Assembly (NCBI RefSeq): GCF_051379705.1
Contig: NZ_CP179868.1
Coordinates: forward strand, 1,488,001-1,552,000
Reading direction: 5' to 3'
Origin: Ekhidna sp051379705
Lineage (GTDB): Bacteria; Bacteroidota; Bacteroidia; Cytophagales; Cyclobacteriaceae
DNA: 64,000 bases
Positions 1 through 8,563 of this stretch are shown one piece after another. The position numbers and the translations under genes are program-made. Position 1 is the first letter of the stretch. Every line of letters begins with the position of its first letter. The notes beneath the pieces are model-generated. The model did no database searches, was not told the DNA's origin, and saw only the letters and a program-made list of their open reading frames with translations.

Positions 1-1
1 G

Positions 2-115
2 ATTTTCTCGGGTTTCAAACTCGAAGATTATGGCTTAATGCTTTTCCATGGGATGCTAGCGATTGGTTTTGCATATGTTTTTATCTTATCGGTGAAACCG
101 ATGAAGCATGCCTAA
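2..115 (+). CDS. C-terminal end of a membrane protein (5' truncated by window)
   Basis: An open frame enters from the left edge and ends at a TAA at 113-115. The 37 visible residues contain one hydrophobic stretch (LAIGFAYVFILSV) followed by a short basic tail ending KPMKHA, as expected for the last transmembrane helix of an integral membrane protein. Its end overlaps the start of the following glycosyltransferase by 8 nt, so it is probably the upstream member of the same operon. The family cannot be identified from this fragment. Confidence 0.6.
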   Translation: MFSGFKLEDYGLMLFHGMLAIGFAYVFILSVKPMKHA

Positions 116-1403
116 TCAACATAAAACTGGTTACTACACCTTCCTGGCTATTTATATTCTCGCCATCTTTTCTATAGGAAATTGGATAGAGCGACATGCT
201 TCCTTTACTTTAATATTAGCGTATAGCAGTGCTTTTTTTAGCTACATTTTTCTTCTTCAGAAGCAGGAAAACGATCGACTGCTCTTCAATGCAGGTATTA
301 TCATTCGTGTTCTTTTATTTCTCAGCTTGCCAACCCTGTCTGACGACCTATACCGATTCATCTGGGATGGCACTTTGCTGAAAAATGGCATTCATCCATT
401 CGAAGCTCTTCCTGGTTCCTACCTGAATCAAGGTATTGAAGGAATCAGCCAGGAACTATTCGAAAAGCTCAACTCGCCTAATTACTTCACCATTTATCCT
501 CCGCTCAATCAACTTATCTTTTGGGTGAGTGTCACTATCGCAAAAGGTGATTGGTTGGTGTCGGCAAATACCATTCGAATTATCCTCTATGCTGCTGATG
601 TTGGATCCTTTTTCTTGCTGCGAAGGCTTCTACAGCACTATGGAAAATCACAAAGTCTGGCCTATTGGTTTTGGCTAAACCCACTGGTAATCCTTGAATT
701 TACAGGGAATTTACATTTCGAAGGATTGGTCATATTCTTTGTACTATTGGGCGTCTACTGCTTCGAGAAGAATAAAAAATGGTTCTCAGCTATAGGATTT
801 GGGTTGGCTATTGGCACAAAGCTTTTGCCATTAATCTACCTTCCATTCTTGTTCTTAAAAGGCCTTAAGGAAAAAAAATGGTTGATCCCGATAGGCGCAG
901 GTATCATTGGAATAGCCACATTACTTCCATTATTCAATGAGACTTTTATTATAGCGATGAGGGAAAGTCTTGATCTCTACTTTAGATCTTTCGAGTTCAA
1001 TGCCAGCATATACTTCATCGCGAGGGAGATTGGTTTTTGGATCTATGGATATAACAAAATCGCACTTATCGGGCCACTACTATCTGTTTTTTCAGTGGTT
1101 TCCATCCTGACAGTATCAGTCATTGGAACCTTAAAAAAATGGTCGGTTCCAAAAACTCTGATGTTTGTTCTCACCGCGTATCTTCTGTTCGCAACCACCG
1201 TTCACCCATGGTATATACTGCCGTTGGTCGCATTAGGCATTTTGTCCGGCTATTGGTACCCTGTGGTCTGGTCATTTCTCATTTTCCTGACGTATCTCGG
1301 ATATTCTCAAGCTGGATTTGAACTTCCAATTCACATTATTGTTGTCGAGTATGTTGTGACTGGATTAGTTTTGCTGGTTGAAGTCCGAACTAAGAACAAA
1401 TGA
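108..1403 (+). CDS. GT-C type membrane glycosyltransferase (GT87/mannosyltransferase-like)
   Basis: The 431-aa protein has about ten or more hydrophobic segments. Near residue 78 an early loop carries SDDLYRFIWDG, the acidic signature seen in polyprenol-phosphate-sugar dependent GT-C enzymes of the GT87/MptA-B type, which transfer a sugar from a lipid carrier on the outer face of the membrane. Later loops include FWLNPLVILEFTGNLHFEG, also typical of the family. Donor and acceptor cannot be told from sequence. It overlaps the upstream partial gene by 8 nt and the next gene by 4 nt (ATGA), so translation is probably coupled. The family call is from motif recognition only. Confidence 0.72.
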   Translation: MPNQHKTGYYTFLAIYILAIFSIGNWIERHASFTLILAYSSAFFSYIFLLQKQENDRLLFNAGIIIRVLLFLSLPTLSDDLYRFIWDGTLLKNGIHPFEALPGSYLNQGIEGISQELFEKLNSPNYFTIYPPLNQLIFWVSVTIAKGDWLVSANTIRIILYAADVGSFFLLRRLLQHYGKSQSLAYWFWLNPLVILEFTGNLHFEGLVIFFVLLGVYCFEKNKKWFSAIGFGLAIGTKLLPLIYLPFLFLKGLKEKKWLIPIGAGIIGIATLLPLFNETFIIAMRESLDLYFRSFEFNASIYFIAREIGFWIYGYNKIALIGPLLSVFSVVSILTVSVIGTLKKWSVPKTLMFVLTAYLLFATTVHPWYILPLVALGILSGYWYPVVWSFLIFLTYLGYSQAGFELPIHIIVVEYVVTGLVLLVEVRTKNK

Positions 1404-1891
1404 AAAAACTGATACCGCCCTTCATACTTCTTTTGGTTTCCGCCATGACTTCCTGCGGACAAAAAACGTACGATGAAAAACTTGCGAGTTTGTACCGCAA
1501 TACGGTACCGCTAATAAAGGCGGATTCTCTAAAACCTCGAATGGATGATGTGGTTATTCTAGACACGCGTGCCATAGAAGAATTTGAGATTAGTCACCTA
1601 CATGGTGCTCGTTTCGTGGACTATGATGCATTTGAAATCGATCAGGTCAAAGACATTCCGAAGGATCAGGAAGTGATTGTCTACTGCTCGGTGGGATATC
1701 GAAGTGAGCGAGTGGGTGAAAAACTGAAGAAGGCGGGTTTCACCAATGTGAAAAACTTATATGGCGGTATTTTCAGTTGGAAAAATGAAGGCTATGAAGT
1801 AGTAGGTGTGAACAATACACCAACAGATAGTGTACATACGTACAACAAGTCATGGGGAAAATGGCTTTTAAAAGGAACAAAAGTTTACTAA
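1400..1891 (+). CDS. Rhodanese-like domain lipoprotein
   Basis: The 163-aa protein starts with a lipoprotein signal (SAMTSC, lipidated Cys about residue 19). A single rhodanese fold covers about residues 35-140. The active-site loop is CSVGYRS with the sulfur-accepting Cys at about residue 96, and the conserved VVILDTRAIEEF strand and HLHGA motif come before it. Such proteins carry persulfide sulfur or have redox roles; here it would be anchored in the periplasm or at the outer membrane. The start overlaps the glycosyltransferase stop as ATGA. Sitting between a glycosyltransferase and a transferase-1 family gene, it fits the accessory set seen around rSAM/selenodomain genes, but its substrate is unknown. 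Confidence 0.85.
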   Translation: MKKLIPPFILLLVSAMTSCGQKTYDEKLASLYRNTVPLIKADSLKPRMDDVVILDTRAIEEFEISHLHGARFVDYDAFEIDQVKDIPKDQEVIVYCSVGYRSERVGEKLKKAGFTNVKNLYGGIFSWKNEGYEVVGVNNTPTDSVHTYNKSWGKWLLKGTKVY

Positions 1892-1906
1892 ACAATAAGA
1901 ATAGAA

Positions 1907-2548
1907 ATGAGTGACAGCTTATTAATGATTTTCGTGAAGAACCTAATTCCCGGGATGGTGAAGACACGTTTAGCCGAGGATATTGGAATTGATAAAGCCT
2001 TAGATGTATATAAAGAGTTGGTTCATCACACCCACAAAATCACCAAGAAACTAGAGGTGGACAAAGCAGTATACTACTCGGAGTATGTCGAAATAGAAGA
2101 CATCTGGGACAATGGAGATTACAAGCTCACTTCTCAAAAAGGATTCACACTAGGTGAGAAAATGTCTAATGCATTTGATGAGGCATTTGACTCTTACAAT
2201 AAAGTGGTGATCATCGGCAGTGATTGCTACGATCTCAATTCAAAAACCATCAAGCTGGCATATGAAATGCTTGAAGAAAATGACCTGGTTGTAGGCCCGG
2301 CAAAAGACGGTGGCTACTACCTTCTTGGCATGAAAGAGTTTTTACCTCAGCTTTTCCAAGACAAAGAATATAGCACAGACTCTGTGTTAAAAGAACTACT
2401 AGCGGAAGCAGAAGAACTCCAGCTTTCCACCCATCAATTGCCGACATTGAACGATATAGATACCCTGGATGATCTGAAAGAAACAGATATGGATTGGGAG
2501 AATATCGGAGAAGATGCGGACGTAGAAGATGAGGGAGAAGTTTATTAA
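1907..2548 (+). CDS. TIGR04282-type glycosyltransferase (rSAM/selenodomain-associated transferase 1)
   Basis: The 213-aa soluble protein has the GT-A-like DUF2064 fold. The N-terminus LLMIFVKNLIPGMVKTRLAEDIG matches the nucleotide-binding start of the family, followed by VVIIGSDCYDL (DXD-like acidic site) and VVGPAKDGGYYLLGM. The family is named for its place beside the radical SAM gene of arsenosugar-type clusters; a sugar or nucleotidyl transfer reaction is assumed. The last 20 residues are strongly acidic (EDADVEDEGEVY), an unusual tail. It lies 15 nt after the rhodanese gene and is the last gene of the operon, ending inside a strong hairpin. Confidence 0.8.
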   Translation: MSDSLLMIFVKNLIPGMVKTRLAEDIGIDKALDVYKELVHHTHKITKKLEVDKAVYYSEYVEIEDIWDNGDYKLTSQKGFTLGEKMSNAFDEAFDSYNKVVIIGSDCYDLNSKTIKLAYEMLEENDLVVGPAKDGGYYLLGMKEFLPQLFQDKEYSTDSVLKELLAEAEELQLSTHQLPTLNDIDTLDDLKETDMDWENIGEDADVEDEGEVY

Positions 2549-2560
2549 ACTCCTCCCTCA
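2530..2560. terminator. Long hairpin spanning the stop codon between convergent genes
   Basis: An inverted repeat of about 14 bp with one mismatch (outer arms TGAGGGAG and CTCCCTCA, inner arms AGTTT and AAACT) encloses the TAA of the transferase gene and lies just outside the end of the minus-strand permease. There is no clear T-run on either side, so termination would depend on stem strength. It could serve both convergent transcripts or protect the 3' end. Confidence 0.5.
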
Positions 2561-2565
2561 AAGTG

Positions 2566-5217
2566 TTATTCGTATCTCAGTGAATCAATCGGATTAGCAC
2601 CAGAGGCTTTCCAAACCTTAGCTCCAATAGAAGCAAGCGCTATTGCTACCGAAACCAATCCTCCCAATGCATATATCCACCAGGATATCGAAGTTTGATA
2701 CGCAAAATCTTCCATCCACTGATCAATGATGTAATAGGAGATTGGAGTAGATACCAGGAATGCCACCACGATCAATAATATAAACTCTTTGCTCAGAATT
2801 GTTCCTATTTGCAGGATAGATGCTCCTAATACTTTCCGAATGCCCAACTCTTTTGACTTTTGTACGATGGTGAATGATATCAGTCCAAATAAGCCAAGGC
2901 ATGAAATGAGAATTGCTATACCAGTTGCGGTAGAAGCAAGCTTGGAGGCTTGTCGCTCTGCTTTATAAAACTGCTCAATGGTCTCATCCATGAAGTAAAC
3001 AGTCAGTGGATAATCCGGATAAATTTCTGTCCATTTATCTGTCAGCTTATCGATTGTTTGTTCGATTTGTTCACTTTTCACCTTTAGCGCAAAACACCTG
3101 GACTTTTCCTGATAGCGATAAAGCAAGGGTTCGATCGGATGATGCAAAGATCTGAAGTGAAAATCCTCCACAATGCCTACCACTGTATGATCTTTCGAAT
3201 TAAAATCGAAGGTTGCCCCGACAGCTTCTCTCGGATCATCAAACCCCATATCACGCATAAATGTCTCGTTAATTAGTAATTCGGGAAGTGTATCATTGGG
3301 AAGGAGATTTCTTCCGGCCAGCAATTCAATATCATAGAACCTTAAATAAGTCGTGTCTCCCGACTTTTGATGCGCGCTGGTTACAACCTCTGCACTATCC
3401 GTTTTATACTTAACCGTCGAAGTTGAATAGCCTCGTTGAGCTGGAGGTGTATTTTGAAGTGCATATTCTCTTACTTCTGGCATCTCATCCAGATAATTCT
3501 TTATGAGTTCAGACTTGCTGTATTCTTCATAGTAAGGTGTATAGAAATACACCACTCCATCTTCCTTGAATCCCAAGTCCTTATCCAGCATAAATGATAT
3601 CTGCCAGGCAATAGCCAAAGTGCCTACAATGAGTAGCTGAGAAAAGAGAAATTGGAAAAGTATCAGGACTTTGCGGATAAAAGACCCTCCGGGATTATTG
3701 GAACTTGCCCCCGAACTTAATGCTCTCACTGGCCTGAAGGATGAAATTACCCACGAAGGATAGATTCCGGCAATTATTCCAACCATAAGTGTGAGTCCAA
3801 CAATTACCATCCAAAATACCAGGCTATCATAATCAAGCGCTACGCCATCAGGAATAAATTCTTCAAAGAAAACAAATGAGTAATGGGCTATTGGAATTGC
3901 CAGCATCACAGCGAAAAACGAGATAAGAATACTTTCTGTCAAAAACCTTCCAACCAACTGACTTTTAGGGCTACCCAATACTTTACGAACACCCACTTCT
4001 TTGGACTTGGTTGTCGATTGAGCTGTTTCGAGGTTCACAAAATTGAATATGGCAATGAGCAAAATCGCAAGCGCAACAATACCCAAAATAGTAAGTGTAG
4101 GAGCATGAGCAGGACTTCTGCCATTGTCAAATATTCCTATATCCGGGCTGAAATGAACCTCTGACAAATGTTGTAGTTTATAGCTCTGAACCCAATCGCC
4201 ATCATCTGTCTGCTCCACCACGTGCTTATCTAAATCTTCCAGTTGTAGTAGAATATCAGATTTGTTCACATTGTCGGAAGTTTTAATCCAGACTTGTGAA
4301 GAACTGTTCGTACTTCCCCAGTCACCACTAAATTGATCTTTTACCCAAGAACTTTCAATACTAGCGTAGGAAATGAAATCGGTAAAGTCAAAATCTGTAT
4401 TGTAGTCAGGCTGTCGAACGATTCCAGAAACCGAAACTTTTAGTGAGTCACGATAAATAACCGTACGATCGATCATGTCCAGCCAATCTTCATTTCCAAA
4501 ATATTTACGGGCCTGCTCGCTGGTGAGCACGACCTTAAAAGGTTCGGATAAGGCATTTTCAGCTTTTCCAGCCAGCCATTCATATTGGTCAATCACTTCA
4601 AAGTACGAATCACCCGCCAACAAAAGATTGCTCTGTCGTTCAAAGTCCTTTCTTTCTTCACCATCTACTACCTCGACACCTGCGGAATAGGTATGAAAGT
4701 ATGCGACAGCTTCAATTCCAGAGAAATTTTCCTCAACATGCGGACCAACTGGAGTTGCCACTCCTTTGTTCGTTTGCGTAAATGATCCGGTAAACGAGGT
4801 GTAAATTCTGTGAATATCTTCTTTGTCAGGAATTTGAGTATTGAAGCTCAATTCGAACCGGACGATGCTAAGAATAGCAAGGAAAGCTCCTACTCCTATA
4901 GCCAGACCCAGCACGTTAATGGTAGCTGTAGTTTTGTTTTTAAGCAGGTTTCGCCAAGCGATGACCAGGTTGTGTCTTAAAAAAGTGAGTGATGTATTTA
5001 CTCTGTTATTTTTCATTTTAGTCCTTTTTAGTGCATATGATCGAAAGCTTCTGATGACCAGCCACCAATAGAAAATTCCGGCAAATTTTCCTCCTCGATC
5101 TTCAACAAACTCAGCGTAGACTTCATAGAGGTCTCCTTCCAATTCCTCGCTCCGCTCGTCCGAGCAATAGAGGCGAAAGATTTTTAATGGCAGTTTCGGT
5201 GGTTGGTTTGAGCTCAT
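2566..5217 (-). CDS. FtsX/MacB-type ABC transporter permease with N-terminal prefix domain
   Basis: 883 aa. Residues about 1-75 form the prefix domain common in Cytophagales permeases (LKIFRLYCSDERSEELEGDL, WWLVIRSF). A first membrane helix lies near residue 95-120, then a periplasmic MacB core domain, three helices about residues 375-490, a second duplicated half starting near residue 510 and final helices about 765-875. Both halves carry the FtsX signature KSKEVGVRKVLG / KSKELGIRKVLG. Substrate is unknown; relatives are proposed to move or sense envelope-active compounds. No ATPase gene is adjacent. The start overlaps the PadR stop as ATGA, so the two are one transcript. A second such pair lies at 51.2-54.2 kb. 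Confidence 0.85.
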   Translation of the reverse strand: MSSNQPPKLPLKIFRLYCSDERSEELEGDLYEVYAEFVEDRGGKFAGIFYWWLVIRSFRSYALKRTKMKNNRVNTSLTFLRHNLVIAWRNLLKNKTTATINVLGLAIGVGAFLAILSIVRFELSFNTQIPDKEDIHRIYTSFTGSFTQTNKGVATPVGPHVEENFSGIEAVAYFHTYSAGVEVVDGEERKDFERQSNLLLAGDSYFEVIDQYEWLAGKAENALSEPFKVVLTSEQARKYFGNEDWLDMIDRTVIYRDSLKVSVSGIVRQPDYNTDFDFTDFISYASIESSWVKDQFSGDWGSTNSSSQVWIKTSDNVNKSDILLQLEDLDKHVVEQTDDGDWVQSYKLQHLSEVHFSPDIGIFDNGRSPAHAPTLTILGIVALAILLIAIFNFVNLETAQSTTKSKEVGVRKVLGSPKSQLVGRFLTESILISFFAVMLAIPIAHYSFVFFEEFIPDGVALDYDSLVFWMVIVGLTLMVGIIAGIYPSWVISSFRPVRALSSGASSNNPGGSFIRKVLILFQFLFSQLLIVGTLAIAWQISFMLDKDLGFKEDGVVYFYTPYYEEYSKSELIKNYLDEMPEVREYALQNTPPAQRGYSTSTVKYKTDSAEVVTSAHQKSGDTTYLRFYDIELLAGRNLLPNDTLPELLINETFMRDMGFDDPREAVGATFDFNSKDHTVVGIVEDFHFRSLHHPIEPLLYRYQEKSRCFALKVKSEQIEQTIDKLTDKWTEIYPDYPLTVYFMDETIEQFYKAERQASKLASTATGIAILISCLGLFGLISFTIVQKSKELGIRKVLGASILQIGTILSKEFILLIVVAFLVSTPISYYIIDQWMEDFAYQTSISWWIYALGGLVSVAIALASIGAKVWKASGANPIDSLRYE

Positions 5218-5549
5218 CTCAAGTTTTCAAATGCGATGTTTGGTATTTGATTTCTCATTCTATTTCGGAGCTCATTCGCCGTTTCCAATGACACTTTTCC
5301 AGCTTGTGATATAGTGAACAGACGCTTGCGTTTACCACCACGTTCGCTTGACATCTCACCCATTCTGGAATTCAATAGTCCTTTTTCTTCCAAACGATAC
5401 ACCGCAGCATGCACCGAACTAATACTCACCTTCCTATCAGTCTGCTTATTCAATTCACGCTGAATGGCCACACTGTAGGCGTTATCATATAAAATGCCGA
5501 CAGTTAGCAATACGAGTTCCTCAAACTCTCCAAGATTGGTTCCCTTCAT
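5214..5549 (-). CDS. PadR family transcriptional regulator
   Basis: The 111-aa winged-helix protein opens with NLGEFEELVLLTVGIL, the typical first helix of PadR regulators. A recognition segment follows (ISSVHAAVYRLEEKGLL) and then the wing with SERGGKRKRLFTISQAG. It is the small PadR form with a short C-terminal helix. It is the first gene of a two-gene unit with the FtsX-type permease, overlapping it by 4 nt, and most likely controls that permease and itself. The upstream 65 nt are AT-rich and hold no obvious palindrome. The regulator at 51.2 kb is closely similar over the first helix (LGEFEELVLL) and the wing. Confidence 0.88.
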   Translation of the reverse strand: MKGTNLGEFEELVLLTVGILYDNAYSVAIQRELNKQTDRKVSISSVHAAVYRLEEKGLLNSRMGEMSSERGGKRKRLFTISQAGKVSLETANELRNRMRNQIPNIAFENLR

Positions 5550-5614
5550 TTTTTGAAATATTAATTTCGTAAATGTAAGTATTATACCGAAAAAAATAAT
5601 TTTGGTTACAAAAT

Positions 5615-6862
5615 CTAAAAATATTGACCTATGCCAAGCACAAATCCATTGATGGTCGGCTCTTGCAGGTTGACGCCATAATCGACCCTTAAAATAGCAT
5701 TGTAGATCTTCTTATGAATAAGCCTGAATCCTCCTCCAGCAAATAGTACTACATTTTCTGATTGACCAAAGTCTGAAAAATCTCCTCCCGGATTTCTCCA
5801 TGATCCTGAATCTGAGAATAATACGCCTTGCACAGCAATTTTCTCACGATCAATGAATGAATGGCGGTATTCGGCATTTAAGATAATTGCGCCTGTGCCA
5901 CGGTCTACACGGTTTCCAACACCGCGAATATTGAGGTAACTGTCCAACACAAATGGAGCGAAAGGGCTAAGCTGATTGGTACTCACTCCAAGCCGCAAGC
6001 GTGTTGCTAAATTTCCCTTTTTTCCAATTCTCCAAAATCTTTTTAAGTCATTAAAAACAATGTAAAATTCAGGGTCACCATCAAGCGACTGAACGGATTG
6101 AATGTTCAGCTGATTATGCAACCCATCTAGATAGAAATAGAAATAATTGACTCGATTCCAGATGAAAGTTGCCTTTGCCAGAACTTTCTTTTTATTAACC
6201 TTTTCCGGAGCTCCTTCGAAGTTTCCATCGGTAAATTTGCTATAATCTTCAGTGAAAAAAGCGCCACCAATCTCTACCCGATCTGTAAAGTTGAAATGGC
6301 GGATTAAATCCGCTCCTATGGTGTAATTATCATATTCATATTCTACTGTCTGATTATCAAAAAAAAGTGGCTCAAGCGTAGACCATTTGATCAGGTTCAC
6401 ATTTACACCCCAGTCGGATTGTTTGATCCTATCGAAGGTCAAGTGCGCTGCAAATGAACTTCGATCATAGTATTGATAGTACGTGGTTAACTTGTTTCCT
6501 CTACCTCCGAGATTTGCCTCTGATGCACCTACCTGAATCCAGAAATTTTCTTCGATTCCGCCAAAACTAAAGATCGGCAAAAGTGTAAACAGCTCTTGAA
6601 AGATGTAGGTGACCTCTACTCTTCCATCTATTGTTTTGGTTTGAAACTGAACATCGGAAAACATTTCCAAATTGACCAATCTTTGCCGGGTGATCTGCAG
6701 CTGTGTCGAATCCAGGCGATCTCCGAAGGAGAATGTTAAAAACTGATCAACATACGCTTTTTTGGTCTTTTTTAAACCCTCATATTGAATGGCCACAATC
6801 TCTTGTGAGGAAATCTGGTTTACAAAACCAATGAAAAATATGATTACTAAGGTTCTTCTCAC
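5615..6862 (-). CDS. BamA/TamA-like outer-membrane protein with a single POTRA-like domain
   Basis: The 415-aa protein has a signal peptide (about residues 1-19, ending ISSQ). One POTRA-like module follows at about 22-90 (IQYEGLKKTKKAYVDQFL, QRLVNLEMFSDVQFQ), then a surface-antigen type 16-strand barrel to the end. It finishes in GIGQYF, with the C-terminal aromatic residue used as an outer-membrane insertion signal. At less than half the length of BamA it is not the essential assembly factor; a role in secretion or assembly of a partner is likely. It starts with GTG overlapping the previous gene's TGA (GTGA), so the two barrel genes are translationally coupled. No in-frame ATG lies nearby. 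Confidence 0.75.
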   Translation of the reverse strand: MRRTLVIIFFIGFVNQISSQEIVAIQYEGLKKTKKAYVDQFLTFSFGDRLDSTQLQITRQRLVNLEMFSDVQFQTKTIDGRVEVTYIFQELFTLLPIFSFGGIEENFWIQVGASEANLGGRGNKLTTYYQYYDRSSFAAHLTFDRIKQSDWGVNVNLIKWSTLEPLFFDNQTVEYEYDNYTIGADLIRHFNFTDRVEIGGAFFTEDYSKFTDGNFEGAPEKVNKKKVLAKATFIWNRVNYFYFYLDGLHNQLNIQSVQSLDGDPEFYIVFNDLKRFWRIGKKGNLATRLRLGVSTNQLSPFAPFVLDSYLNIRGVGNRVDRGTGAIILNAEYRHSFIDREKIAVQGVLFSDSGSWRNPGGDFSDFGQSENVVLFAGGGFRLIHKKIYNAILRVDYGVNLQEPTINGFVLGIGQYF

Positions 6863-7719
6863 TTTTGGCGTATCACTCGGATACCCAAATTTATTGTTTC
6901 TCCAGCTCCTGCACCTTCACTACCCAGCCAGAAGTTGGTGTAAAGGAATTCCAGCTCTATGAAATTAGGAATCAATTGATACTTGGTACCAAGACCCGAT
7001 TGAACAAAATAGGAAAAGAATGCCTCTCCGGATTGGTTTTGGTCATTGTAGTGGGTTGGGAAATATTCAGACATGGCATAAACCGTCCAGCGAGTATTGG
7101 GGAAGTAGCTAAAAAAGACACTTGTTTGTGTTTGCAGGTAATTGTTTTCCCGAAATGAATCTCGAGTTAGATTATACCAAAATGCCTGTTGGAAGAATAA
7201 TTGAGTTTTATCTGATAGCGGGAGATCATAAAAAACTTGATTCAACCAAAGACTCCCGTCAGGATGAAGGAAGGCATCTGTTGACAGCTGATTCTCCAGA
7301 TCATCAGCCAATGGAAACAGAAATGTTGATTGAATGGATAGTCTTTTCAGGCCATTGAAGGGAGCGATCTTGATCTTTGGTCCAAAGCCTACAATGGCAG
7401 TTCTAGAGCCTTGATCATCGCTGGTATTTACGTTTTTGATCCATACATCCGCACCGATATTGATTTTGTCATTTAGCCCAAATAGGAATTGATTAATGGA
7501 GGTGAAGTAGTTTTCTCTTCTTCCATTATCCATTTTTCCTCCGCTCGAGTCAAAGGACTTGGTTTGAGTGTATAAGTTCTGAAAGCTCTTGAACTCCCAA
7601 TCTCCTTTTCCAAAGAGTATTGAAGGTGTGTAGTTCTGAAGGTTGTTTTGCGCAGAGCCGAAATAGAAGGCTGACGCTAGAAAAAAGAATAGTATGATCC
7701 GCATATATTTAATTTTCAT
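6859..7719 (-). CDS. Outer-membrane beta-barrel protein of unknown function
   Basis: About 286 aa from the ATG at 7719 (MKIKYMRIILFFFLASAFYFGSAQ). That start gives a clean signal peptide; the longer frame beginning at 7758 would put charged residues before it. The mature part is a run of alternating strands (INIGADVWIKNVN, LSIQSTFLFPLA, TQLFFQQAFWYN, WTVYAMSEYFP, FIELEFLYTNFWLG), as in transporter-like or porin-like barrels. I do not recognise the family. It is directly upstream of, and coupled to, the BamA-like gene, so the two may act together at the outer membrane. Confidence 0.65.
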   Translation of the reverse strand: MKIKYMRIILFFFLASAFYFGSAQNNLQNYTPSILFGKGDWEFKSFQNLYTQTKSFDSSGGKMDNGRRENYFTSINQFLFGLNDKINIGADVWIKNVNTSDDQGSRTAIVGFGPKIKIAPFNGLKRLSIQSTFLFPLADDLENQLSTDAFLHPDGSLWLNQVFYDLPLSDKTQLFFQQAFWYNLTRDSFRENNYLQTQTSVFFSYFPNTRWTVYAMSEYFPTHYNDQNQSGEAFFSYFVQSGLGTKYQLIPNFIELEFLYTNFWLGSEGAGAGETINLGIRVIRQK

Positions 7720-7805
7720 CAAAGAACGCAGAACAATCCTCAAATGACGGTCAACCAACAGACAAATAAGGTATTGTGATGAATTGTTGAACTCCTTGTG
7801 ATAAA

Positions 7806-8486
7806 TCAGGCCAATTTTTCTAAATCCCTGATTAAAATCCTTCTTCTGTCGAAGTTGATCAGATTCTTTTCACGAAGTTCATTCATCACTGTAGTCACTG
7901 TTTGACGTGAAGTTCCGGTAAGTGAGGCAATATCTTTATGCGTCAGGTGATTCTTTATCATTGTCTCAAATCCAACTTTCTGGCCTTTTTCTTCTGCCAT
8001 TTCTCTCAGAAAATCTACAATTCGCGTGCGCGCGTCTTTAAAAACCAGTGATTCAATTTTTCGCTCTGTCTTTCTAAGTCGGAACCCAACGATCTTCAAT
8101 ATCTTCAGATTGAGCTCTTTGTTATCCTTCATCAGATTTTGAAGATCTTCAATGGTCATGGAACACACATGCGTATCATTGTCCATTGCTTGAGCAAAAT
8201 CCTGGCGTTTTTCTTCTCCGGCAAGTGCCAGTTCACCAAAGATTTCCCCTCGTGTCAGTATCGCTTTCACGATTTCCTTACCATCTGGTCCATAGGTACC
8301 TATTTTCACACGGCCACTGGAAACCATATAGATGTTCTCCGATGACTGATCTTTGAAATAGACAAAATCATCTTTCTTGTATACACCCGGCAAGTGCTTA
8401 TCCTCTAAGTAAGGTGTCTTTTTTGGGCATAATACTTCAAAGAGATCGGTGTCTTCAAAGTACCATAAATTTCTTTCGTCGCTCAT
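7806..8486 (-). CDS. Crp/Fnr family transcriptional regulator
   Basis: 226 aa from the ATG at 8486 (MSDERNLWYFED). The cyclic-nucleotide-binding-like beta roll covers about residues 30-135, with GEIFGELALAG in the phosphate-binding cassette position. A long dimer helix follows, and the Crp-type helix-turn-helix is near the C-terminus (HKDIASLTGTSRQTVTTVMNELREK). No Fnr-type N-terminal Cys cluster is seen, since only single Cys residues occur, so iron-sulfur oxygen sensing is unlikely; a heme or small-molecule ligand is possible. It is divergent from hemJ-SCO-cytochrome c with 77 bp between, which suggests it regulates that operon, but this is inference. Confidence 0.87.
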   Translation of the reverse strand: MSDERNLWYFEDTDLFEVLCPKKTPYLEDKHLPGVYKKDDFVYFKDQSSENIYMVSSGRVKIGTYGPDGKEIVKAILTRGEIFGELALAGEEKRQDFAQAMDNDTHVCSMTIEDLQNLMKDNKELNLKILKIVGFRLRKTERKIESLVFKDARTRIVDFLREMAEEKGQKVGFETMIKNHLTHKDIASLTGTSRQTVTTVMNELREKNLINFDRRRILIRDLEKLA

Positions 8487-8510
8487 GATCTTAGGATGTG
8501 TGGATTTAAT

Positions 8511-8520
8511 GCAAATTTGC
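8511..8520. promoter_or_regulatory. Palindrome GCAAATTTGC in divergent promoter region
   Basis: A perfect 10-bp palindrome sits in the 77-bp gap between the Crp/Fnr regulator and hemJ. It is a possible operator for either direction. It is AT-rich and short, so a chance occurrence is not excluded. Confidence 0.3.
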
Positions 8521-8563
8521 AAACAACCACGGTTAACAACAATTATAATTAAAAAGCTCCTTG

